The position numbers were made by a program, and so were the translations under genes. This document shows, piece after piece, positions 48,459 to 58,120 of a stretch of DNA of 64,000 bases (within the stretch, counting starts at the first letter, position 1; every line of letters begins with the position of its first letter). Under the pieces are notes generated by a model, which was not told where the DNA came from, ran no database searches, and was given only the letters and a program-made list of their open reading frames with translations. Source of the stretch: Leucobacter allii (GTDB lineage: Bacteria > Actinomycetota > Actinomycetes > Actinomycetales > Microbacteriaceae); the NCBI RefSeq assembly GCF_022919155.1, contig NZ_CP095045.1:1488001-1552000 (forward strand), given 5' to 3'.

Positions 48459-48523
48459 CCGAGCGGCCGGGCCTGACCGAGCGTCCGGGCCTGACCGAGC
48501 GTCCAGGCCTGACCGAGCGTCCG
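48452..48523. repeat. Four tandem 18-bp repeats spanning a stop codon
   Basis: GGCCTGACCGAGCGTCCG and one-base variants occur at 48452-48469, 48470-48487, 48488-48505 and 48506-48523. The TGA in the first unit is the DUF3093 stop, and each later unit repeats an in-frame TGA. The array lies between the gene and a bidirectional terminator. Confidence 0.9.
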
Positions 48524-48570
48524 GTCCGCAGGACGCCGCGGCGTCCCGCGGCGGCTCGACGCGCGATGGA

Positions 48571-48612
48571 ACGCCGAGAGGCCCGGTCGGGGATCCGACC
48601 GGGCCTCTCGGC
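48571..48612. terminator. Bidirectional terminator, 19-bp perfect hairpin
   Basis: CGCCGAGAGGCCCGGTCGG (48571-48589) pairs with CCGACCGGGCCTCTCGGCG (48594-48612) around a 4-nt loop, between convergent DUF3093 and DUF4193 genes. No T tract, as often in high-GC Actinobacteria. Confidence 0.8.
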
Positions 48613-48632
48613 GACGTGCGCGGTGCGCGGCG

Positions 48633-48923
48633 TCAGGCGGCGCACTCGCGGCAGATCGGCCCGAGATCGGTCTCGTGGTCGATCTGCGAGCGGTGGCGCA
48701 CCAGGAAGCAGCTGACGCAGGTGAACTCGTCGTCCTGCTGCGGGAGCACGACGACGTCGAGCTCCACGTCGGAGAGGTCGGAGCCGCCGAGATCGAAGCT
48801 CGGGTTGTCCGCATCCTCGGAGTCGATCCCGGATGCGCCCTTCGCTGGGCCCCGCTCCTTCAACGCCTCGATGGACTCGGCGTCTTCTTCGGATTTGCGC
48901 GGGGCGTCGTAATCGGTGGCCAT
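48633..48923 (-). CDS. DUF4193 family protein
   Basis: The 96-residue product from ATG 48923 starts 'MATDYDAPRKSEEDAESIEALKERG', continues with an acidic stretch and ends with a zinc-ribbon-like 'FTCVSCFLVRHRSQ....GPICRECAA'. This is the DUF4193 signature, conserved across Actinobacteria next to sepH. Function unknown; metal binding by the four Cys is likely. Confidence 0.92.
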   Translation of the reverse strand: MATDYDAPRKSEEDAESIEALKERGPAKGASGIDSEDADNPSFDLGGSDLSDVELDVVVLPQQDDEFTCVSCFLVRHRSQIDHETDLGPICRECAA

Positions 48924-49132
48924 TCTCTCCTGCATTCCCGTGCCGTGGGCGGCACCTCAACCTGCGAGCGGCCATAGTCTGCCTCACGATGCAGCCTCGA
49001 CGCAAACTCTTCGCCCGCGAGTTCTCTGAGCGCGTACGCGCGTCGCGGGAATACCGGCACGCGCCGCGTCAATGCCGCCGAGTCCGCCCGGGCTGTGGCA
49101 GCCTGGGTCGCGAACCGGAAGGGGATGCGCCG

Positions 49133-50362
49133 ATGGACGAATTGCGCTTTGTGCGACGCGAGGATCTGTCGCTGATCGTGGCGGACGACGCGGGCGAAGA
49201 GCACCGCCTCGTCGTCGACGACGCCGTGCTGAGCGAGCTGCGCCACCTGAGCCGGCGCGAGCGGGACGCGTCGAAGGTCCGCCCGCGCGAGATCCAGGCC
49301 CTCATCCGCGCGGGCAAGAGCCGCGCGCAGGTCGCCGAGGCGACGGGGCTCGAGGAGGCGGACATCGAGCGCTACGAGGAGCCGGTGCTCGCCGAGCGCC
49401 GCTACATCCTCGAGCGCGCGCATGCCGTGCCGGTGCGCACCGACGCGGAGGCGGACGAGGATCAGCGCTTCGGGGCGGTCATCGCCGAGCGCCTCATCGC
49501 GCTCGGCGCCGATACGAGCGAGTGGTCATCGTGGAAGGACGAGGAGACGGGCTGGATGATCAGCCTGGAGTTCATCTCCCACGACGTCGCGCATCAGGCG
49601 ATCTGGGCGTTCGAGCACCGCAAGAGCGCGCTCTCCCCCGTGAACTCGGACGCGGTCAGCCTCTCGAAGCAGGGCGACGTGGGCGACCGGCTCATCCCGA
49701 AGCTCCGCGCCGTCGACAACGCGAGCGAGACCGGGCGCTTCGACTCCGGAGCGTTCGACACCTCGCAGCTGCCGATCCAGCGCGGAGACGCGGGCGATCC
49801 AGCGGCCGTGGACTCCGCGCCGGTTGCGTCGCCCGAGGCGGAGCCCGAGGTTCAGGCCGAGCCCGTCGACCCTCAGGCCGAGTACGCGCGGCGGCGGGAG
49901 ATCGATCAGCGGGCGATCAAGACCGTGGAGCACGAGCCGGAGGACCTGAGCCAGACGGCCGACCTGCTGGACGCGCTCCGCAAGCGGCGCGGCGAGCGCG
50001 ATCGCAGTCGCGGTGCGCAGCAGACGACCGCCGCTTCGGAGACCGACGCCGTCACAGGGTCCCCCGCGGCCGCCGGCGAGGCATCCGAAGCCGCGCCGCC
50101 GGATCCGGATGCCGGCCCTCCCGAGGCCTCGACCCCGGCCGCACCGCGCAGCATCTGGCAGGGCGCCGGAGTCTCCCGGGAGCGCAGCGTCGAAGCGGCG
50201 CCCGCGCCGCCCGCCCCCGTCGCCGCGGCGCCCGAGCCCGGCGATGCGGAGCGGGGGCAGGCGGCCCCGAGCCCCGAGCGCGCCGCGAAGAAGGGTCGCG
50301 CTTCGATCCCGAGCTGGGACGACATTCTCTTCGGCACCCGCAGCGACGAGGATCCCGCGTAG
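49133..50362 (+). CDS. sepH: Septation protein SepH (DUF3071)
   Basis: The 409-residue product has the DUF3071 N-terminal domain: 'LRFVRREDLSLIVADDAGEEHRLVVDDAVLSELRH', 'VRPREIQALIRAGKSRAQVAEATGLEEADIERYEEPVLAERRYI' with its HTH, and 'ERLIALGADTSEWSSWKDEETGWMISLEF'. The C-terminal half is disordered and Ala/Pro/Glu-rich with a basic 'KKGRASIPSWDDILFGTR' end. SepH stimulates FtsZ assembly in Streptomyces. Confidence 0.9.
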   Translation: MDELRFVRREDLSLIVADDAGEEHRLVVDDAVLSELRHLSRRERDASKVRPREIQALIRAGKSRAQVAEATGLEEADIERYEEPVLAERRYILERAHAVPVRTDAEADEDQRFGAVIAERLIALGADTSEWSSWKDEETGWMISLEFISHDVAHQAIWAFEHRKSALSPVNSDAVSLSKQGDVGDRLIPKLRAVDNASETGRFDSGAFDTSQLPIQRGDAGDPAAVDSAPVASPEAEPEVQAEPVDPQAEYARRREIDQRAIKTVEHEPEDLSQTADLLDALRKRRGERDRSRGAQQTTAASETDAVTGSPAAAGEASEAAPPDPDAGPPEASTPAAPRSIWQGAGVSRERSVEAAPAPPAPVAAAPEPGDAERGQAAPSPERAAKKGRASIPSWDDILFGTRSDEDPA

Positions 50363-50380
50363 CCCGGCCGGCCGGGCGCC

Positions 50381-51595
50381 TCAGCGCGCGCCGCGCGCCG
50401 CCGCGAGCCCGGCGACGGCCGACGCGAAGCCCGTGCCGTCGAGCGCCCCCGCGATCGCGAGGGGCACGCCGCGCTCCTCCTCGCTGAAGGCGCCGTGCTG
50501 ACCGATCATGGCGCGGGCCTCGGCGGAATCGGCCGCCGTGTAGTACGCGAGCTGCTTCCGGGCGGCGATGAGCACGTCGCCCAGACGCGGGGCGACCTCG
50601 GGCGCGACCGGTCCGAACCAGCCCGACGCGACGGCCTCGGCGCGCGTGGCCACCCATGCCCGAGGCCCCTCTGCGGCCGCCCAGGCGCGCGCCTCGGCCT
50701 CGGGGTCGACGTCGTCGGCGAGGTAGAGCGAGCGCAGGCGGGGTTCGCCGCCGACGAGGGCCACGCGGGCGAAGCGCTCCGGATCCGCATCGAGGAAGCG
50801 CTGCTGATGCTCGGCGACATCGACGATGCCGTGGTCCGCGGTCACCGCGACTCCGACCCCGCCCGGAAGCCCGCGGAGGAAGCCCGCGAGGGCGCCGTCG
50901 AACTGCTCGAGCCCGCGCAGCCAGGCCTCGCTCCGCCATCCCGAGGCGTGGGCGGCCTTGTCGAGTTCGTCGACGTAGAGATAGACCACGGCGGCCTCGC
51001 CCTCGCGCAGCAGGGCGGACGCGGCCGCGAAGCGATCCTCGATGCGCTGCCCGGGCACGTAGTCCGCTCCGGTGAGGATCGCCTCCGTGAGTCCGCCGAC
51101 GGCGTGCGCGGGACGGCCGATCGCCACGGGCCGCACGCCGATCCGCCGCGCGAGGCCGAACAGCGGCTCGACGCGCTGCCAGGCGCGACGGTCGGAGATG
51201 CCGGCCCAGTCCTTCAGCGTCGAGACGAGCCCGAGCTCCGGGTGCCGGATCCGGTACCCCACGAGCCCGTGCTCCCCCGGCAGAGCGCCGGTCGTGAGGG
51301 TGGTGAGCGCGGCGCCCGTGGTGGACGGGGCGACGGTCTCGATGCGCCGGCGCTGCAGGCGGGCGAGCGTCGGGGCGTGCCCGGCGCTCGCCTGCAGGTT
51401 CGCATGCCCGAGCCCGTCGACGACGACGAGCACGAAGGCGCGCAGCGGCGGGAGTTTCGCGGCATCCGCGCGGGCTCCGACGGCGTCGGCCACGAGCTCG
51501 GGCGCCGCGCCGCCGAGGCCGGCCGCGACGGCCGCGATCCCGCTTGGCAGAATCGCGGCAAGCCTCGCGCCGTTGTCGGAGGCTGTCGGTAGCAT
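50381..51595 (-). CDS. Alkaline-phosphatase-superfamily phosphodiesterase (nucleotide pyrophosphatase-like)
   Basis: The 404-residue product from ATG 51595 (ATG 51604 is alternative) is a type I phosphodiesterase/nucleotide pyrophosphatase: first metal-binding Asp in 'VLVVVDGLGHANLQ', nucleophile Thr in 'APSTTGAALTTLTTG', 'LYVDELDKAAHASGW' and 'VTADHGIVD' with further metal ligands. The start codons of this gene and parC are about 10 nt apart on opposite strands, so their promoters overlap. Confidence 0.88.
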   Translation of the reverse strand: MLPTASDNGARLAAILPSGIAAVAAGLGGAAPELVADAVGARADAAKLPPLRAFVLVVVDGLGHANLQASAGHAPTLARLQRRRIETVAPSTTGAALTTLTTGALPGEHGLVGYRIRHPELGLVSTLKDWAGISDRRAWQRVEPLFGLARRIGVRPVAIGRPAHAVGGLTEAILTGADYVPGQRIEDRFAAASALLREGEAAVVYLYVDELDKAAHASGWRSEAWLRGLEQFDGALAGFLRGLPGGVGVAVTADHGIVDVAEHQQRFLDADPERFARVALVGGEPRLRSLYLADDVDPEAEARAWAAAEGPRAWVATRAEAVASGWFGPVAPEVAPRLGDVLIAARKQLAYYTAADSAEARAMIGQHGAFSEEERGVPLAIAGALDGTGFASAVAGLAAARGAR

Positions 51596-51605
51596 GACAT
51601 CCATT

Positions 51606-54077
51606 ATGACCGAATCCCGCAGCGCCCCCTCCGCGTCCGATCGGGCTCCGCACGAGACCGCGGACGAGCGCATCGAAGACATCGACATCTCGCAGGAGAT
51701 GGAGGGCTCGTTCCTCGAGTACGCCTACTCGGTGATCTACTCCCGCGCCCTTCCCGACGCCCGCGACGGCCTGAAGCCCGTGCAGCGCCGCATCCTCTTC
51801 ATGATGCAGGACATGGGCCTGCGGCCCGAGAAGGGGCACGTGAAGTCCGCCCGCGTCGTCGGCGAGGTCATGGGCAAGCTGCACCCGCACGGCGACTCGT
51901 CGATCTACGACGCGCTCGTGCGCCTCGCGCAGGGCTTCGCCATGCGGCTGCCGCTCGTGGACGGACACGGCAACTTCGGCTCGCTGGACGACGGTCCCGC
52001 GGCCTCGCGGTACACCGAGGCGCGCCTCGCCGGCGCGGCGCTCGCGATGACGGAGGCGCTCGACGAGGACGTCGTCGATTTCGTGCCGAACTACGACAAT
52101 CAGATCATGCAGCCGGAGGTGCTGCCGTCGGCGGTGCCGAACCTGATCGTCAACGGCGCGAGCGGCATCGCCGTCGGCATGGCGACGAACCTCGCCCCGC
52201 ACAACCTCGTCGAGGTGGTCGACGGGGCGAAGCACCTGCTCAGGCACCCCGAGGCCACGGTCGACGAGCTCATGGAGTTCGTCCCCGGCCCGGACCTGCC
52301 CGGAGGCGGCACGATCGTCGGGCTCGACGGCGTGAAGGACGCCTATCGCACCGGGCGCGGCGCCTTCCGCACGCGGGCCAAAGTCGCCGTCGAGCAGCTC
52401 GGCCCCCGCCGCACCGGGCTCATCGTGACCGAACTGCCGTATCTCGTCGGGCCTGAGCGCGTGATCGAGAAGATCAAGCAGGGCGTCGAGGGCAAGAAGC
52501 TCTCCGGGATCTCCGACGTCGCCGACCTCACCGACCGCAAGAACGGCCTCCGCCTCGTCATCACGCTGAAGACGGGCTTCTCCCCCGAGGCCGTGCTCGA
52601 GCAGCTGTACCGCTACACGCCCCTCGAGGACTCCTTCAGCATCAACTCGGTCGCGCTGGTCCAGGGCCAGCCGCAGACGCTCGGGCTGCGGGAGATGCTG
52701 CGCGTCTTCCTCGACCACCGCATCTCCGTGATCACCCGGCGCTCGCAGTTCCGGCTGAACAAGCGCCGCGAACGCCTGCACCTCGTCGAGGGGCTGCTCA
52801 TCGCGATCCTCGACATCGACGAGGTGATCCAGCTCATCCGCACGAGCGATGACGCCGAGGCGGCGCGCACGCGGCTCATGCAGGTCTTCGACCTCTCCGA
52901 GGCGCAGGCCGAGTACATCCTCGAGCTCCGCCTCAGGCGCCTCACGAAGTTCTCGCGGGTGGAGCTGGAGGCCGAGCGCGACGAGCTCCAGGCGGAGATC
53001 GAGCGACTGCTCGAGATCCTCGGCAGCGATGAGCGGCTGCGGGACGTGGTCGCCGAGGAGATGGACGCCGCGGCCGCGGCGTTCGGCACGCCGCGACGCA
53101 CCCTGCTCACCGGCGCGGTGGTCCGCCCCGCGCGCGCCGCCGCCGCGAGCGCCTCGCTCGAGGTCGCGGACACGCCCTGCACGGTGCTGCTCTCCGCCAC
53201 CGGCCGCGCGCTCCGCATCGACCGCGATCCCGAGGCACTCGACGCTCCGCGCTCCGCGTCGCGCGCGACGAAGCACGGCGCCGTGATTGCCCGCGTCGAC
53301 GGCACCGTCCGCGGCGAGCTCGGCGCGATCCTCTCCGACGGCACGCTGCACCGTTTCACGCCCGTCGATCTGCCGCTCGTGCCCGCCGCGAGCATCGCGT
53401 TCTCGGCGGGCGCGAAGCTCGCTGACTACATCGGCGTCAGCGACAAGCAGCTGCGCGTCGTCGGCCTCGTGCCGCTCGAGACGGAGACCCCGATCGGGCT
53501 CTTCACGCTGCAGGGCACCGTCAAGCGCGCCGTGCTCATCGAGCTGCCGGCCAAGCCCGCCTTCGAGGTGATCTCGCTCAAGCCGGGCGACCGGCTCGTC
53601 GGCGCCTTCCCCGCGCCGGATGACAGCGAGATCGCCGCGGTGACGAGCGACGCGCAGCTGCTCCGCTTCCCCGCCGCCTCCGTGCGCCCCCAGGGGCGCG
53701 CCGCCGCGGGGATGGCGGGCATCCGGCTCGGAGCCGAAGCCCGCGTCGTCTTCGCCGGGGCGGTCCCCGAGGGCGCTGAGGCGCGCGTGGTGACCGTCGC
53801 CGACAGCTCGATCACGCTACCGGGCACCGATGTCGCGACGGCGAAGGTCTCGGACTGGACGGAGTTCCCCGCGAAGGGCCGCGCGACCGGCGGGGTGCGC
53901 GCTCAGCGCTTCCTCAAGTGGGAGGACCAGATCGCCTGCGCCTGGGTGGGCGTCGGAGAGCCGCGTGTGCTCGCGGCCGACGGCACCGCGCGGAAGCTGC
54001 CGGAGGAACTCGGCAAGCGGGACGGCTCCGGTCAGCCGATCGACGGTTCCGCGGCCTACATCGGCGTCGCGCCGTAG
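51606..54077 (+). CDS. parC: DNA topoisomerase IV subunit A
   Basis: The 823-residue GyrA/ParC-type protein has catalytic Tyr136 in 'AASRYTEARL' and the quinolone region 'HPHGDSSIYD' with Ser98 and Asp102, the drug-sensitive residues at the GyrA 83/87 positions. The C-terminal beta-pinwheel has no GyrA-box (QRRGGKG), which favours ParC over GyrA. The ParE partner lies convergently just downstream. It decatenates replicated chromosomes. Confidence 0.9.
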   Translation: MTESRSAPSASDRAPHETADERIEDIDISQEMEGSFLEYAYSVIYSRALPDARDGLKPVQRRILFMMQDMGLRPEKGHVKSARVVGEVMGKLHPHGDSSIYDALVRLAQGFAMRLPLVDGHGNFGSLDDGPAASRYTEARLAGAALAMTEALDEDVVDFVPNYDNQIMQPEVLPSAVPNLIVNGASGIAVGMATNLAPHNLVEVVDGAKHLLRHPEATVDELMEFVPGPDLPGGGTIVGLDGVKDAYRTGRGAFRTRAKVAVEQLGPRRTGLIVTELPYLVGPERVIEKIKQGVEGKKLSGISDVADLTDRKNGLRLVITLKTGFSPEAVLEQLYRYTPLEDSFSINSVALVQGQPQTLGLREMLRVFLDHRISVITRRSQFRLNKRRERLHLVEGLLIAILDIDEVIQLIRTSDDAEAARTRLMQVFDLSEAQAEYILELRLRRLTKFSRVELEAERDELQAEIERLLEILGSDERLRDVVAEEMDAAAAAFGTPRRTLLTGAVVRPARAAAASASLEVADTPCTVLLSATGRALRIDRDPEALDAPRSASRATKHGAVIARVDGTVRGELGAILSDGTLHRFTPVDLPLVPAASIAFSAGAKLADYIGVSDKQLRVVGLVPLETETPIGLFTLQGTVKRAVLIELPAKPAFEVISLKPGDRLVGAFPAPDDSEIAAVTSDAQLLRFPAASVRPQGRAAAGMAGIRLGAEARVVFAGAVPEGAEARVVTVADSSITLPGTDVATAKVSDWTEFPAKGRATGGVRAQRFLKWEDQIACAWVGVGEPRVLAADGTARKLPEELGKRDGSGQPIDGSAAYIGVAP

Positions 54078-54081
54078 CGTG

Positions 54082-54117
54082 CGTCCGGGAGGCGCCCGGC
54101 CGGGCGCCTCCCGGACG
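54082..54117. terminator. Perfect 36-bp palindrome between parC and parE
   Basis: CGTCCGGGAGGCGCCCGG (54082-54099) is directly followed by its complement CCGGGCGCCTCCCGGACG (54100-54117), 4 nt after the parC stop. It is suited to end both convergent transcripts. Confidence 0.75.
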
Positions 54118-54161
54118 GGGCTCCCCATCCCATCGGGGCGCGGCCGACCCGGGCTCGGGCA

Positions 54162-54201
54162 TCGCCCTGCCGGTTCAGGCGTCGCCCTGCCGGCTCAGGC
54201 G
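54162..54201. repeat. Tandem 20-bp duplication over parE stop codon
   Basis: TCGCCCTGCCGGTTCAGGCG (54162-54181) is repeated at 54182-54201 with one difference. On the minus strand each copy contains a TGA; the one at 54197-54195 is the parE stop. Confidence 0.85.
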
Positions 54202-56321
54202 TCGATGCGCTCGCGATCGAGGTCGTCCGCATTGTCGATGATGAACTCCTTGCGCGGGGCGACGTCGTTGCCCATGAGCAGTTCGAAGATCTGCGACGCC
54301 CGGTGGGCGTCCTCCACGCGGACCCGGCGCAGCGCGCGCTGACCGCGGTCCATCGTCGTCTCCGCGAGCTGGTCGGCGTCCATCTCGCCGAGGCCCTTGT
54401 AGCGCTGGATGGGTTCCTGGTACTTCTTCCCGCGCTTGCGCAGATCGGCGAGCAGGGCGTTCAGCTCCCGTTCGCTGTAGGTGTAGATGACGTCGTTGGG
54501 CTTGCGGCCGGCGTTCTGGACGATGACGCGGTGCAGCGGCGGCACCGCGGCGTAGACCCGCCCGGCCTCGAGCATCGGCCGCATGTAGCGGAAGAAGAGG
54601 GTCAGCAGCAGCGTGCGGATGTGCGCGCCGTCGACGTCGGCGTCGCTCATGAGGATCACCTTGCCGTAGCGCGCGGCCCCGAGGTCGAAGTCGCGACCGG
54701 ATCCCGCGCCGATCACCTTGATGATGGCCCCGCACTCCGCGTTGCCCAGCATCTCGGCGACGGACGCCTTCTGCACGTTGAGGATCTTGCCGCGGATCGG
54801 CAGCAGGGCCTGGAACTCGCTGTCGCGCGCCGGCCGGGCGGTGCCGAGCGCGCTGTCGCCCTCCACGATGAAGAGCTCGGTCTCGGCAACGTTCTTCGAG
54901 CGGCAGTCGATGAGCTTCGCGGGCAGCGAGGAGCTCTCGAGCGAGCTCTTGCGCCGCGCGGTGTCGCGCTGGGCGCGCAGCGCGATCCGCGCCTTCATCT
55001 CGGAGACCATCTTCTCGAGCAGCGCCCCGGTCTGCGTCTTGTCGTGCTTCTTCGTCGACTCGTAGCGCTCGGCGAGCCCCTGTACGATCGCGCGCGAGAC
55101 GATCGCGCGCACCGCCGCCGTGCCGAGCACCTCCTTCGTCTGCCCCTCGAACTGCGGTTCGGGCACGCGCACGGTGACGACTGCCGTGAGACCGGTGAGG
55201 ATGTCGTCCTTGTCGGGCTTGTCGCTGCCGGCCTTCAGCTTCCGGGCGTTCTGCTCGATCTGCTTGCGGAAGAACTTGGTGAGCCCCTGTTCGAAACCGC
55301 TGAGATGCGTGCCGCCCTTCGGCGTCGCGATGATGTTCACGAAGCTCTGCACCTCGGTGTCGTAGCCGGTGCCCCAGCGCATCGCGACGTCCACCTCGCA
55401 TCGGCGCTCCACCTCGCGGGAGACGAGATGCCCCGTCGCCTCGTCCATGACGGGCACGGTCTCCGTGAAGGTCCCGGCGTCGGTGACGCGCCAGGTGTCC
55501 GTGAGCGGCGCGTCGACGGCGAGGAACTCCACGAACTCCGAGAGGCCGCCCTCGTAGGCGAAGCGGTGGACCGGAGCGCCGCCGTCCTCGCCCGCGGACT
55601 CGGGCCGGTCGTCCGTGATCTCGATCGCGAGCCCGGGAACGAGGAAGGCGGTCTGGCGCGCCCGGGCGACGAGCGACTCGGGCTCGAATCGGGCCGTGGG
55701 GAGGAAGATCTGCGGATCCGCCCAGTACCGCACGCGCGTCCCGGTCACGCCCCGCTTCACCTTGCCCACCACGCGCAGCTCCGAGGCGTTCTCGAAGGGG
55801 GTGAAGGGGCTCTCCGGCCCATCGCCCGTGAAGACGCCCGGCTCGCCGTGGCGGAAGGACATCGCCCAGGTCTTCCCGTCGCGGTCGACCTCGACGTCGA
55901 GCCGGGAGGAGAGCGCGTTGACGACGGAGGCCCCGACGCCGTGGAGGCCGCCCGAGGAGGCGTAGCCGCCGCCGCCGAACTTGCCGCCGGCATGGAGCTT
56001 CGTGTACACGAGCTCGACACCGCTCAGCCCGCTCTTCGGCTCGACGTCGACCGGGACTCCGCGGCCGTTGTCGGAGACCGTCACGCTGCCGTCGGCGTGG
56101 AGGATGATGCCGATGTCGTCGCCGTAGCCCGCGAGCGCCTCGTCGACCGAGTTGTCGATGATCTCCCAGAGGCAGTGCATGAGCCCGCGCGAATCGGTCG
56201 TGCCGATGTACATGCCCGGTCGCTTGCGCACCGCTTCGAGGCCCTCGAGCACGGTGAGATGCCGCGCCGAGTAGCTGGACTCGACGCCGTTCGCGGCCTG
56301 CGCCGCGCGTTCGGATGCCAC
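54195..56321 (-). CDS. parE: DNA topoisomerase IV subunit B
   Basis: The GTG at 56321 has GAGGAG 8 nt upstream and gives 708 residues. The GHKL ATPase has 'EIIDNSVDEALAGYGDDI' and 'VSDNGRGVPVD', 'GGGGYASSGGLHGVGASVVNALS'. The TOPRIM domain carries 'ELFIVEGDSALG', 'PIRGKILNVQKA' and 'MSDADVDGAHIRTLLLTLFFR', and the end has 'QRYKGLGEMDADQLAETTMD'. It powers strand passage with ParC. The GyrB-specific insertion is absent. Confidence 0.92.
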   Translation of the reverse strand: MASERAAQAANGVESSYSARHLTVLEGLEAVRKRPGMYIGTTDSRGLMHCLWEIIDNSVDEALAGYGDDIGIILHADGSVTVSDNGRGVPVDVEPKSGLSGVELVYTKLHAGGKFGGGGYASSGGLHGVGASVVNALSSRLDVEVDRDGKTWAMSFRHGEPGVFTGDGPESPFTPFENASELRVVGKVKRGVTGTRVRYWADPQIFLPTARFEPESLVARARQTAFLVPGLAIEITDDRPESAGEDGGAPVHRFAYEGGLSEFVEFLAVDAPLTDTWRVTDAGTFTETVPVMDEATGHLVSREVERRCEVDVAMRWGTGYDTEVQSFVNIIATPKGGTHLSGFEQGLTKFFRKQIEQNARKLKAGSDKPDKDDILTGLTAVVTVRVPEPQFEGQTKEVLGTAAVRAIVSRAIVQGLAERYESTKKHDKTQTGALLEKMVSEMKARIALRAQRDTARRKSSLESSSLPAKLIDCRSKNVAETELFIVEGDSALGTARPARDSEFQALLPIRGKILNVQKASVAEMLGNAECGAIIKVIGAGSGRDFDLGAARYGKVILMSDADVDGAHIRTLLLTLFFRYMRPMLEAGRVYAAVPPLHRVIVQNAGRKPNDVIYTYSERELNALLADLRKRGKKYQEPIQRYKGLGEMDADQLAETTMDRGQRALRRVRVEDAHRASQIFELLMGNDVAPRKEFIIDNADDLDRERIDA

Positions 56322-56531
56322 GGTGGGATCTCCTCTGCTTCGATGACGCATCTACCCTAGGGCAGTCGGGCGACACCGCCCGTTCACCGGCCCGGCGAGT
56401 GGCGAAGCGGCGCCCCGGATCGGCGTCTGGCGCTACGCGCACAGCGAACCGGGGCCGAAGCCGGGCCGATTCCCCGGTGTTCGTGCTTGGATGGAGGGGA
56501 AACATCCGGAAACGAGGAACGGGAGGACGCC

Positions 56532-56753
56532 ATGACGACACTCGAGCAGGATCGTGCCGACGCGGTGGAAGCCGCCGATCGCCCGCTCAGCGCGCTCGAC
56601 CGCTGCGACAGCTGCGGGGCGCAGGCCTATGTCCGTGCGGTGCTCGGCGGCAGCGAACTGCTGTTCTGCGCTCACCACGCCCACAAGCACGAGTCGAAGC
56701 TCCGCCCCATGGCGGAGGTGTGGCACGACGAGAGCCACCGACTGAACGCGTAG
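56532..56753 (+). CDS. DUF7455 small zinc-binding protein
   Basis: The 73-residue product follows GGAGGACGCC. 'LSALDRCDSCGAQAYVRAVLGGSELLFCAHHAHKHESKLRPMAEVWHDES' has a CxxC and a CxHH pair forming a zinc site. Relatives lie beside the primary sigma factor in many Actinobacteria. Role unknown. Confidence 0.88.
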   Translation: MTTLEQDRADAVEAADRPLSALDRCDSCGAQAYVRAVLGGSELLFCAHHAHKHESKLRPMAEVWHDESHRLNA

Positions 56754-56797
56754 GCCCGCGCGGCGCCCTCGGGCGTCGACTGCGCCGGCGCATGAGC

Positions 56798-56834
56798 AAG
56801 GCGCCGCCCCCGAGTATCGGGAGCGGCGCCTTTT
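56798..56834 (+). terminator. Terminator between DUF7455 and sigma factor genes
   Basis: AAGGCGCCGC (56798-56807) pairs with GCGGCGCCTT (56823-56832), with an inner CCCGA/TCGGG stem and a TTTT tract on the plus strand. It lies between convergent genes. Confidence 0.85.
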
Positions 56835-56863
56835 GCGTGGATGCGCGGCGGAGCGGCGCCGGT

Positions 56864-58120
56864 CTACTCGAGGTAGTCGCGCAGCTGCTGCGAGCGGGAG
56901 GGGTGTCGCAGCTTCGCCATGGTCTTCGACTCGATCTGGCGGATGCGCTCGCGCGTCACACCGAAGGTGTCGCCGATCTGATCGAGGGTCTTCGGCATGC
57001 CGTCGCCGAGCCCGAAGCGCATGCGGATCACGCCGGCCTCGCGCTCCGAGAGCGAATCGAGCAGCTGCTCCAGCTGCTGCTGCAGCATCGTGAACCCCAC
57101 CGCGTCCGCCGGGACGACGGCCTCGGTGTCCTCGATGAGGTCGCCGAACTCGCTGTCGCCGTCCTCGCCGAGGGGCGTGTGCAGGGAGATGGGCTCGCGG
57201 CCGTACTTCTGCACCTCCACGACCTTCTCGGGGGTCATGTCGAGCTCGCGGCTCAGCTCCTCGGGAGTCGGCTCGCGGCCGAGATCCTGGAGCATCTGAC
57301 GCTGCACCCTGGCCAGCTTGTTGATGACCTCGACCATGTGCACCGGGATGCGGATCGTGCGCGCCTGGTCGGCCATCGCGCGCGTGATCGCCTGCCGGAT
57401 CCACCAGGTCGCGTAGGTCGAGAACTTGAAGCCCTTGGTGTAGTCGAACTTCTCGACCGCGCGGATGAGGCCGAGGTTGCCCTCCTGGATCAGGTCGAGG
57501 AACTGCATGCCGCGCCCCGTGTAGCGCTTCGCGAGGGAGACCACGAGTCGCAGGTTCGCCCCGAGGAGGTGGCTCTTCGCGCGCTGGCCGTCGCGGGCGA
57601 CCCACTTCAGCTCGCGCTCGAGCTTCTTCGGGAGACCCGTCTCGGTCGCGAGCTTCTCCTCGGCGAAGAGGCCCGCTTCGATGCGCATCGCGAGCTCGAC
57701 CTCTTCCGCCGCGTTCAGCAGGGCGACCTTGCCGATCTGCTTGAGGTAATCCTTGACGGGATCGGCGGTCGCGCCGGGGATCGCCGTGGTGACGGTCGGC
57801 ACGTCCTCCTCGTCGGAGGCCTTGAGCACGATCGCGCCGGTGGGCAGGGGCTCAGCGGGGACGGCGGGCTTCTTCTCCTCCTCGGCGGGCTCCACGGCCT
57901 CCTCGTCGGGCTCGAGCGCGGCCTCGTCGACGAGGTCGGTCTTCTTCTTGGCGCCGGCGCGCCCCGCACCGGTCTTCTTCGCGGCGGTCTTCTTCGCCGC
58001 GGACTTCTTCCGGGGTGTCGCGGTGTCCATCACCTCGGCGGCCTCCTCAGTGGCCTCGACAGCCTGCTTCGCCGCTTTCGCGGATGTGGTACGAGTCTTG
58101 GACGTGGATGCAGTTGCCAC
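56864..58120 (-). CDS. sigA: RNA polymerase primary sigma factor
   Basis: The 418-residue protein has a Lys/Ala/Glu-rich N-terminus (1-110, typical of actinobacterial SigA/HrdB), region 1.2 '[31 protein letters not shown]', region 2 '[64 protein letters not shown]', region 3 and region 4 '[30 protein letters not shown]'. It directs RNA polymerase to housekeeping promoters. Confidence 0.96.
   Translation of the reverse strand: MATASTSKTRTTSAKAAKQAVEATEEAAEVMDTATPRKKSAAKKTAAKKTGAGRAGAKKKTDLVDEAALEPDEEAVEPAEEEKKPAVPAEPLPTGAIVLKASDEEDVPTVTTAIPGATADPVKDYLKQIGKVALLNAAEEVELAMRIEAGLFAEEKLATETGLPKKLERELKWVARDGQRAKSHLLGANLRLVVSLAKRYTGRGMQFLDLIQEGNLGLIRAVEKFDYTKGFKFSTYATWWIRQAITRAMADQARTIRIPVHMVEVINKLARVQRQMLQDLGREPTPEELSRELDMTPEKVVEVQKYGREPISLHTPLGEDGDSEFGDLIEDTEAVVPADAVGFTMLQQQLEQLLDSLSEREAGVIRMRFGLGDGMPKTLDQIGDTFGVTRERIRQIESKTMAKLRHPSRSQQLRDYLE

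Noticed and set aside
50052..53351. 1099-codon minus-strand frame through parC
   Set aside because: Only the phosphodiesterase frame (50381-51595) has catalytic motifs; this one is a shadow of it and of parC.
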